This document shows positions 36,601-48,600 of a stretch of DNA of 64,000 nucleotides, piece after piece (position 1 is the first letter of the stretch; every line of letters begins with the position of its first letter). The position numbers and the translations under genes were made by a program. Source of the stretch: Apoderus coryli (taxonomy: Eukaryota; Arthropoda; Insecta; Coleoptera; Attelabidae); NCBI GenBank assembly GCA_911728435.2, contig OU452202.1, positions 15,541,135 to 15,605,134 on the forward strand, in the 5' to 3' direction. The notes beneath the pieces are model-generated. The model saw only the letters and a program-made list of their open reading frames with translations, did not search any database and was not told where the DNA came from.

Positions 36601-39600
36601 TAACAAACTGATGTAATACATTTTATTGTTTAATAATACACAAATTTAAAAATATTATGGATAAATAAAACTAGTAATGCTAATTGAAATTGTCTTGCAA
36701 AATTTTCATGTGACGTTATAAATACTGAATTGAAAAATGAATGTTGCTTACTGTAACATCGTCATAGATAGATTTGTATTAGAATATTTTGATAAGATAA
36801 GATACATCAGGAGTATTTACCTTTTTATTAAGTAACGAGAAATTTTTGCTCTGTGCAATATTATAAGGTAGGTAGGTATATACATACATGATAATGATAT
36901 GTAATAGGTTGGTACAAATGGTTACCAGGGTGTATTGATATCGTATGAATAATGTGGATAAGACAACGATTTTTTATCTGAATAAATTTTCGATCCATAT
37001 AAGAAAGATACAAAAACTACTGACCGATCACTAGTGATGCGTCGTAGATCGACAAAACTTAAAACGGTGGCCCATCTAGGTTGTAAAATGAATGTCGGCG
37101 TGGTGGGTGACCGTTTAGGGGGTTCATTAAAGACGGTACCTGACGGTGACCCATCTAGGTAAAAGAATGAATGTTGCGTGGTAGTAGAATGATAGTGAAT
37201 GCAGTAGGGTCCTGAACAGACACAATAAGCCTTTCAAGGATTCGTACACGCCGGGGGCTATAATTCGAGCGTACCGAGGTGTGCGAGTGGAGGACCAGAA
37301 GGATGAAAAAAAAACTACTTTAATCAAAAATTAGAAAAAAAAAGGATTGCCAGAGCTGCCACAAAACCCTCTTTGAATATATTGTATTATAATTGCTATT
37401 TGCCCCCATAATTCTCGAGAAAATAGCGTTTAAAATTTCACCACTTAGGTAGTTGTTTAATAGAATATTTTCTAAGAGGGTTCTGTGGCGTCATTGATAG
37501 TGCGTTCGCCACGCATGCGAAAGCTTATGGGTTCGAATCCCAGCTCTGGTAATACTTTTTTTATATAATTTTTGAATAAAGTAGTTAGTTTGTTACGTTA
37601 GTTTATTGGAAATAATGAAAATAATACAATTATAATAATAATTATTATTAAAATTCTGTTTCGGTGCGCAGGTCATATATTTTGGATTATATTATATCTT
37701 GTCGGGAGAGTTTTAGGGCGACAGAACCGATTTTTTTACGGCTGACATGTATGGCTTAATTTGCCTATTAATAGAGAACTAAACGGCACATCAGCTGCTT
37801 TGTGACTTGTAAATGCAGAACGTTTTTACTCTAACTTGTTAGCGGCAAACGTAATGTATCAAGCCTTCAGATTTGCCTACCCTTATGGCTGGTTCACATT
37901 CTTCTAGTAGCAATCGAGTTCAGCAATTCTCACCTACTCTTTTCCAATATAATGTTCTATTAATACACTTATTCTCTGTAGAAAGTAACTTTTTATCTTT
38001 GGTTGTTACCAACAAAAAACAACATATTCCCAACACATGACATTTCTGCCAGCATTGAATTATAGACCACCAATCCAGTTGCTCGAATGAATCCAGTACG
38101 TTTTAGTTTATGTTGGTGGACTTAACTGGCACTGGTATAATGTGAGCCTAGCCATTACATACTAGACTGTCCGTAGTTTTAAATAAACAGCGTTATCAGT
38201 CGTGTCTCTAACCACAGCGTTAATTATTATTGTTCATATAATTCGGTAGATTATTACCTTTTATCCTTTCAATTTGTTTAGATTTTTTATTATCATATGT
38301 TTGTGAATAGTATAAGTTCATATATCTACTTGCTACCTTTTTTAAAAACATAATCTCACTATAGGCATAAAAGATTTTGTTTTGATATAAAAATTTGTTA
38401 TTTTCCTTTGGTTCCATTTTTCAAATTAAATAATTGGTCATTTGTTTATTGGAAATATTTTGATTCTTATTAAAACATCGTAATTTTTATTTTACCTATA
38501 GCACCTATCCTATAGTTTTGGGAACTTCGATACCTAATACAGTATCAATGATAATAATTGATAATACGTAAACCTTTCTTAGAAGTTTACCAACTTTAAA
38601 ATCCCAGTCATGTTTTTTATCAGTTTGTTTTGGATGTTGTGTTTTGTGTTGATGTATTTCCGGAAATTTAGATGGTGTTGAGTTATAGACCAAATACTTA
38701 ATGGAAATGTATTTGCTATACTGATTAATACTGGGGAATAGTTTGTTCAGCTTGTTTTGTGAGCTATTGTTTAAATATACAGGGTACCCATGAAAACTAG
38801 TACATGAATTCTTTATATAAAATAAAAATTATGGATGACATATCTGTTTTAGATGGTTAACCAACTCTTCAAAATCTTCCACTTGGTTCGCAATACACAA
38901 TTCATTAGGAACCGTTCTGGCACCTCTCCCTCGAAAATAAACTCATCGGTAGTTACTTTTGCGGAAACAATATAATATAAATAGCTGGTCAATACCTAGC
39001 TAGCTTAGCCCACACTTTTGGCCTATGGAAATGATCTCCAACTATATTGGATCTTGAGCGCCAGTTACGGTCAGTTTTAACCAAAGATTAATCTACACAA
39101 TAGATAGTCAGCCCAATGCATTAAAATCAGAACATCTCTAAGTATGCCTGCCACTACGTGGCGTAGACTAGCGTGTAAAGCATAGAGCAGTATTGTCACA
39201 GCCAGAAACCGTTTTGTAGTTTATTAATATCAAAAACAAAACGCAACGTATAACAATTATTTAGATCATTTGCAACAGATATGCACCGGCAATGCTGTAT
39301 TGTCAGAGAGAGAAATTGATGAAATTCTGTATTAATCTGGAGGGGATACGCAGGGAGGGTAGAAAAAAAACAAGCGAATGTGGTGTGTGTCGTGCTGTTG
39401 CCAATTCGTCGGTAAAAGAAACACACAGGGTGATTTATTACAAGTACAGTATTGAAATAAAAGCCTAATCTCTATGAATTAAATTTAATATAATAATATT
39501 TAATCCATGTCATACATGTTTCAAGACTAGACCAGTCCCATGATCAGTGGCGAACAATCGTTAAATGAAAAGCTTTTAGATAGAAACATACTTTTGACTA

Positions 39601-42600
39601 AATATTTCACGTAGACAATGTGGCAAAGATGTAACAAGATTGTTGTAGATCTTATAATACCTATAATAAAAAAATTATCAGTGCTACCTATATTATATTA
39701 GGTATACCTATTATAATAGTCTGTCTCTTCTTCAGGTATAAGTTCCACTTTATCGGTTTAGGTACTTAAATTTTACTTCTTTTTAATGTTTCTTCGGGTA
39801 AATAATAAGTTCGGTAGGAATAGGGCTTTGGGTATGAAACAAAAAAGATAGAAAATAGAAATTTGATATAGGGGTAGTTCTAAGCATTTACAAGTTTGTG
39901 ACGTGTAGCGATTTTCGATGCCGCCCCCGGAGGTATACATGAGGGCGGCGCAATGCCGTTTTAAATATCTCGTTTCGCTTTCTTGGAAAATAAAAAATTA
40001 TAACTGATAACTGAAACTTAGTACTTAAACGTGGGCGTAAGAGGTAAGCTCACTTCACAGGTCTCTATTAATGAAAGAAAGTTAACATTTTGAGCATCTG
40101 CGTAAAATTAAATGTATCCGTTTGGTGGGTAGTTTTGATTACAATAAGTCGGTGCCAAGCCCAAGCCCGAAACAAAATAAATCTATATTTACCTACTACC
40201 TATTTGGCTTGGTACCGACTATTATGTGCATTGTTGTCTTTTGAATGATATTTGTATTTTGTTATTTTTCGTATTTTTTATTAGTTCTTTTGACAGCTCT
40301 GGTGTCATCAATACACCTGTATCCCGAATTGCACCAAATTGCGATGCTATTGAACAAGCATATAATCCTAAATATAATATTCTTTTTGAACTACCTGTAT
40401 CTCGAAAACCAAGCCGTAGCGGACCCATGTACATATGAAATTTGTATCTTAAAATTAGTCAAAGAATCACCCTTTAAAGTTTGTACAAGTACTTATGCAA
40501 CACCCTGTATACATAGATACTTTGATTTGCAATTTGCAAATCTGTCAAACTAGGTAATGCTGTTTTTTTTTATTTACTTTCAAATATGGTATTATGTAAT
40601 TGTATTCAAATTAAATGTTTGGGGATGATATTTACGAGTTTTATTTTTTTATATAGAGAAACTGTTATTCAGTTTTTAAGGATCAATCTGAAGCAGACGA
40701 TTGTACTTGTTAAAACATGAAAAAAGTTATTGTCGTGATACTTTTAACACCCTGTTGGTGGGTTTTTAAAGCTTTTTACGAAACGTGTTAACAATACAAT
40801 CTACATAAATCGTTAGTTTTTTAAAGTTTTATGATCATTGCACAAAAACCAATATTAGGGAGACTGTAAGTTTTTTTTCAATTCGGCGTTGCAGAATTTG
40901 AACCTAATTGTGATAATTGTGTTATTTTACTAGTATAGATATTTTTGAGTAAATTAATTCGGTTATAATCGATGAGTAGAATCTTTGGAGTAAAATACAT
41001 TTCACAAAAACCCTGAACCATATTTCTCAATAGATTTAAATTTTCATTAAAAACAGATTAAAAATTCTAATTTTTTACATCCTGCATTTCGAAACCGTAT
41101 TTTTTTAAATAATTATTGTCATGCTGGAAATTTCAAACCTTATTTACTTCAGCAACTTGTAAAAAGCACAGCCTTTTTAATATTAACATTTCTTAAAATC
41201 GATATTAAGCGATAACGATGACTTTCTATCAATATCACAGAAGGATACATTTATTACGTATATAATTTGTTAGATTTTATATCTCCGAATTGAAACACAC
41301 GCAAAAAATGTGCATAAAAAAGTTAGGGTAGCATTTCACGCCTGTATGCCCCTTTAATTTACCCGCCTCTGAGATTTATTTTTTCATAATGTTAACGACA
41401 AGTTGAATCTGCTGTTTGAGTTTGATCCTTAAAACTGAATCAGGTAATAACCGGAAGTCCTATCTATAACGCCAAATTTCGTTAATTTAAATATAACTTT
41501 TTGATGCATCCTTATATCCGAAATTTAAAATTAAATGACTAAAATAATATTATTTTAGTCATTTAAAATTATTGTCTAAAACATTTAATAAACCAGCCCT
41601 GTATATTTATACTATTATAGTAATTTCTTTTATTTTCGTCCATACACATTAATCTTTACGTAGATAGGTATACGTATACCATATAATTTTAAACAAAAAA
41701 CACTGCTGCACAGTAGTACATATATGATACCTATAATATAAAAACAAACTCCCACCTCGTAGGGGAAAGTATACTCGTCCTTGTCTAACATTGCCCATAT
41801 GATTATTTTATTTCAACACAATACATATAACGCCATCTACAATTTCCATAATTTCCATGGTTGCATGTTTTTCTAATAGATGTAGCTCGTGTCGAGACAG
41901 TTTCAATTTTTGTTTTATTTCCCATATACGCTGACTATCTATTGTGTAGATTAATCTTTGGTTTTAACCATAGATTGCCCAATCCATACTTATAGTCTTA
42001 CTGGTAGCCTGTGGCCATCCTACAAATATGTCCTCAAGTGGAAGCCTGAAACGGATAGTGGTTGGTTATATTGGATTACTGAAATTCGAACAGACTGTTC
42101 AGATATAGATAGGATAAAAAACAAGGGGACATTATGATAATATGGCTATACTATCTGGGGTTTCTCCGGTTGAATGAGTTACATCTTATTGAATCTTAAA
42201 AAGCTGCTATTCTAGTAACTGTAACCGTAGTCAAGAAAATCATGTATGAATAACTTGATATGGATACCTTTTTTTCAGTTTTGCAATGGAGGTGATTTGG
42301 CAGATTATCTGACAGTTAAAGGCAGTCTCAGTGAAGATACCATCAGAATATTTCTAAATCAAATCGGTATGAATATTCAAATATTTGATTTACTGAACAT
42401 TCCTAATCATACTTTTTGTATTATTAAATATTAGCGGGAGCCATGAAAGCGTTCCATGCCAAAGGTGTAATCCACAGAGATCTGAAACCGCAAAATATAC
42501 TTTTGGATCATAAGGGTGGCGTTAAAGGAGATGTGGATGCGTCCGATATCACTTTGAAAATTGGTAAGTGATTTACCGCTATGAAATGTATTTTGTTTTG

Positions 42601-45600
42601 CAGTGAATAGATCGTATTTCCAAATATAATAAAATATTGGGTCAACTGTTATTTTTAGTCCACACCATAGATTTGTTAAACTCAGTTTCAAATGAGAAGG
42701 TTCAACCGTATGCGATATGGGACTTAATAACTCTCTCTGACTATAGCCATGCCTCAATTTGAGTTAATGAGTCCATAAAATGAGTGATGACTGTTCATGC
42801 AATCGATAACATATAGTATCAAACTACAACATTGTGTAAACGATTTAATACATTTGACGGTGTAGTTATTTAAGTTTCATTACTTATGTATATATATCAT
42901 TTCAGCTGATTTTGGTTTTGCCAGATTTCTGCAGGACGGCGTAATGGCTGCAACTCTTTGTGGCAGTCCTATGTACATGGTAAGTTCCATTGATAATTAT
43001 TATATTATAAAAAGGGTAATATTAATGTGAAATTCATTTTAGGCGCCCGAAGTTATAATGTCGCAGCAGTATGATTGCAAAGCTGACCTATGGAGTTTAG
43101 GGACAATAGTATTTCAATGTTTGACTGGTAAGGCTCCGTTTCATGCTAGGTCGCCGCAAGAGTTGAAAATGTTTTACGAGAAGAACGTGAATTTGTGTCC
43201 AAGGTATGTTATTTAAATGTTGAACAAGAAGTTACTCATTTCCATGCGTGTAAAAAATTAATAAATTTCTGAAAGCATCTACTTTAAGTGTACAAAATCT
43301 TAACTGCATTTTCCACATTATTAATAAATAATAAATAGTTTATTTGCAGTCATATACAAAGAAAAATTTACAATGCATAACGTGTAAACATAAAAAAAAA
43401 CGCAATCACAATTACAATATAGCAACCGCAATCATAACTACAAGAAGCCAAAAAATAACTACAAAAGGGGTTAGAAGGCAGTAAAAAATTGTCCGATATG
43501 GGAATTCGTTGTGCGGTCAATGGCTGGATTGCGTCGTACTTGTCTGATCGGAAGATTAGTGTCAGGGTTGATTCGTCGGTCTCGGAATCCAAAAATTATT
43601 AATGTGGGGGCACCACAAGGGAGCGTTTTGGGTCTGCTTCTATTTTTACTTTACGTAAACGATTTGCCCCTGCACATTCCATCTGCAAGGGCTTTTATGT
43701 ATGCCGATGATACATCTCTGGTAGTCCACGACAAGGATCCAGAAGTACTGCGGATAAAAATTCTGTCCGTTATGCATATATTTAATTCCTGGTGCACTCA
43801 AAACAAACTGATGATCAATCATGATAAGACTGTCGTTCTGCAGTTCAGTAGGTATCGTGCAGTGCTGAATTACGCCTTGGTGTTTGAGGGCCATCGGCTG
43901 GAGTGGGCTACGTCTTCGAGGATTTTGGGAGTGACCTTCGATCGGCGGCTGCAGTGGGCTGATCATTTGGAAACTGAACAGCCAGGCTTACGTGATTTAC
44001 ACTCTCAGAAGTCACATGAATACTGGCGCTCTACTTAATATTTATTACTCTTTCGTGTATGCTACTATTGCCTACAACATTATCGTCTGGGGACGATCGA
44101 GTGACATATCCAGGGTGTTATTCATCCAAAAAAGAATTTTACGCACTTTGTTTCGCCTGTCATACAATTTCTCGTGTAGGGAGACATTTAGACGATGGCG
44201 TTTACTCACGGTTGCTTATATATACTTGCTTAAAATCCTGACGTATATTTTTAAAAACATCTGCAGGTTTCGGCGTAATGGCTCCTTGCACGACTATGCC
44301 ACTAGGGGCAGAGAGAGGAGGCCTCGACATGAGTTTTTTAAAAAGTCACCAGATTACTTTGGACTACTTTATTTTAATATGTTGCCTGAATCTATTAGGA
44401 ATTCGAGAAATATTCATCAATTTAGTAGAAATTTAAAGGAATTCCTTATACTACACTCTTTTTACAGTCTGAGCGAGTATGTTGAGCACTGCTCTTAATG
44501 ATCCTTCTTTATTGTGTTTTGACGTCTTGTGTGGTGACGAACTGTTGTTTTTGTTTGACTGTCTTATTCTGACGTTGTATGTTTATGGTTTAATGTGCAT
44601 ATACAGGTATTTTTGTGTATAAGTTTTACCTATAGGTTGATACCATTGAATTTGTGTTTAGATTTTATATTGTTTTATTGTTTATTTACTTGACATGCCT
44701 ATGTACTATTAGATTTTTGTACTAACTCAAGGCTAATAAAGTTATTACTATTATTATTATTAAAACTGATTAAAAGTGCTTGTGGGTATGATTTTGTTGT
44801 ATTAATGATTATATTTTTGTACTTACAGAATTCCACCTAGTACTAGCGCAGAATTAACCGATCTCTTATTGGGTCTCCTCAAGCGAAATCCGAAAGATCG
44901 TATGGACTTTCCTGTATTTTTCAACCATAAGTTTTTTAAACGGGTGGAATCACCGGTTAGTCCACGTACTAGCCATGGAGGTAAGTTTAAAAACTTATAA
45001 TTAAACGCAATAAAACTAAAGCCGTCACCTCCACAAATTGTTTTAATTAAATCATCAGGTAAACAACTAAATTTTTGGTGTAGATGAAAAAGATTTTTTT
45101 TATGGACAAAAGTTAGTTATTAGTGAACATAAAACATTTCGAAACCCCGAATTAAATGAGAAAATATAAATTATAACAAAGAAACAATTTTTGTCGAAAA
45201 AAAAATGATTAAGTACTATAAAACTAAAAAACTACAAATTTTCATGCAGAACTCCAACACGAAAACAAATGTTGAAATTGTTATAATATAATAATAATAA
45301 TAATTGCTTTATTGCTCAACAGAAAAGTCCATTTACATAGCAATCTTTTAAAAATAAATATATGAATATTATTATAGTACGGGTGTCGAAAAATGCATAT
45401 TAAAACTATAAATCGACCCAATTATTCTTTTAAAGGTAGGTAGATGTTTGAATGAAATGAATTAAAATAGTTTAAATTCACTTTCAAATAGACTAAAATT
45501 TAATTCTTATGATCCACTTTCAGACAAAAGGAATACACTACGGTTTGCATAATAGTAGGTCGGAATTTGGTAATTTTATCGTTCAATATATTTTTTAAAC

Positions 45601-48600
45601 TATGGTGCAGTGTGTATTTCTGTCAGGATCCTCAATTTCTTTTTATAATAAAAAAATAAAACCTCTATGGGGTGGCATCACCGACTTTAAATTATGTCAT
45701 ATTATCATAAAATATCATGAGATCAAGGTAAAAAGATTCATATCATAGCACTTTGGATCAAAACAATTTAACAATATGTTTGAATTCAACAAATATTTTT
45801 ATAAATTTATCTGAGCAAAGATACCTACTAAACTTGTTTACTAATCAACACAACACACTTTATTGAAACACGCATGTTTTTATTTTTTTATTGACACAGG
45901 CGAAAACCAACTAGCCACCTCTCCCCGATGATCGATTTCGCAATACTGAATTATTCTGTATTCTAATTGAAATACTTTAGGTGACAAAATATGTTACGGC
46001 ACCCATGCTTTATAGTTTGACACCAAATATAATATAAGCCATTGTTTGATTTATTCTAGTTCAAATATTTTAGGCAGGAAAACAAAAATATAGCTCCTGA
46101 AATCACGAAGAGCATGAGAAGTCGATAATAGGTGGCGAAATTTCATGGGTCGTTAATAGGTACTTTTTTTTACCTTACATATGCGTAGTACAAGATTTTT
46201 ATTGTATCACAATCATTAAAATATTCCGAATTTCTTTCAAGCAAGCCATCCATCTTAGACGCACCTCTACAATATTCGATATGTGATCAGCAAAGGTCAG
46301 AAACTCATCAAATGTTACTTCCAAATCGTTCACCGTTACAAACCTATTCAAAATAGTGCCCCCAATGGTATAATTACAATTAATCTGCGACAGTTTTCCT
46401 GAAAATGTCATTACTTTACACTTATCAGAGTTTAACGCTATCTTGTTATTACTACACCATATCTTTATTCTGTTCAAATGCCTTTCACGAAGAGAACAGT
46501 CTTCTACTCGCGTTACGTTGCTAAAGATCTTTAAATCATCCGCGACAGCATGATATCGTACAATATAAATTTATAGTCCTTTTAATGTTTCCTAATGACT
46601 TTTTATTGATGTAGAATTACCTGCATATGCTTACGGTTCTTCTCCGCTTGCAAGAAAAATTGCAAAACCATCTACACCTGTCAAAGTGTTAACTCCCATA
46701 AAAGTTGGTACACCTCCCAGATCATTACCAGGTAAGTCAACGCATTTGTGTGTGTGTACGGTGTTTACAATTTTGTGGAGACTGACTTTTATTTTATCCC
46801 CAAAAATTTCCAATTTTCCTATAAAACTATTTTATATCCTCCTATTTCTACTAACGAATGGCAGTCAGAACCACCCCAAGACGTCCGACATGGCTAGGTC
46901 ATTTTTAGATTTTTAAAAATGACACATGCATCGAATAATTTGGATTGATTCTGGCTACACGAAAACTGGCATGATTAGGTTTATTTACGTAAAAAACTTT
47001 TATTTTCGATCGTTAATCAATCATTTTGATTCATCATAACCATTCTTATAACTTTTAGAATCGCCTAGATCTACAAGGACTGCACTCAGTTCCAGTCCTG
47101 ATGATGATTATGTTATAGTTCCAAGAGAGCCAGAACAATCGTTGGAGATTAGTGTTGAAAAAGACAAACCTACGTAAGTTTATTAGCTTATTTTTAAAGT
47201 TGATTGATGACTTATTATCATGATGAATTTAATACAGACGGTATACGAAATGCATGGGCGTAGTCAGGGTGGGGCGCTTACCCCCTTCCCTGGACGGACC
47301 CTATTAAAAAAATTTCAAATTCAAAAAAAGTTCGATTTCGTGGGTATGACGTGACCAGTATAATCGCATAATGGCTTACGATACTGAACAAACCTTAACA
47401 AACCCGGACGCAAAATATAAAAAAGCAGCGCTCCCGGTGGAGATGCAAGAAACTATAATAACTAAAGGGCGGAATATATGCAAAGTGCATATATTTGCAT
47501 ATTTTGCATATTTTTACAAATTTCATAAAAAATTGCATATTTCGGCAAAAATAAAATTTGTGTGCATATTTTTATGTTTTTCGTTTTATCAAAAGATTAA
47601 GTGCGACCCTTGCAGGTAATTGAAATAATTTAACATGTGGGTAGGTTTTATTATTATATTGTTTATTGCCGGCATTTATTGGATGTTTAGGAATTCCCAG
47701 TGTGGTAGTAAGTAGAGCAAATGTGGTCTATTCTTTTGTATTTATATTGTATAGTTTAGTTTGTCGATAGATTCCAGTGTGAAAAGAGTGATTTCGAAAA
47801 TACGAGTATTTGTTTCAAACGCCTAAAATGCCGAAAGCTGCTTCGTGGATTAAAAATTTTCCTGAGTTGGAGTTTAGTGGGGATAAAGTGTTTTGCAAAG
47901 TTTGTGCCAAAATCATTGTTTGTGAAAAGAAGTTCCAAATTGATCTCTATCAATTTTTTTTTTACCAAATCCAGTTCCAGTAGAGAAGTTTTTAGTGTTT
48001 TTGTCTGACGCAGCGCCGTATATGGTTAAAGTAGGCCAAAACTTAAAAATATTTTATCCCAATATGGTACATGTCACTTGCCTTTTACACGAAATAAACA
48101 GAGTTGCAGAAACTATTAGAACAGCATATCCCTTGGTGAACAAATTAATTTCAAATGTAAAGAAAGTGTTTTTGAAAGCACCTCTAAGAGTGCAGATCTA
48201 TAGAGAGAAATTGCCAGGAGTTAGTTTACCTCCAGAGCCCGTAATTACTCGATGGGGAACATGGATTAAGGCCGCGATATTCTACGCAGACCATTTTGAA
48301 CCCATTAAAGACATAGTTTTAGATTTAGAAGACAATTCACAATGTGTAGTGCAAAGTCAAGAAGTATTAAAAAATGTAAATTTAGCTAAGGAACTTGTTT
48401 TTATTAAGGTTAATTTTAGTTTTATACCAGATATAATAACTTCGTTAGAAAGTAGGAATATAAGTTTAAGAGAATCAATTAAAATTGTTGAAACTTTTTC
48501 CGACAAATGCAAAAAAGTTCCTGGTGATGTAGGAAATCAAGTAAGAAGTAAACTCGAAGTTATTGTGGGAAAGAATGAAGGCTTTAAGTATTTAATGGAA

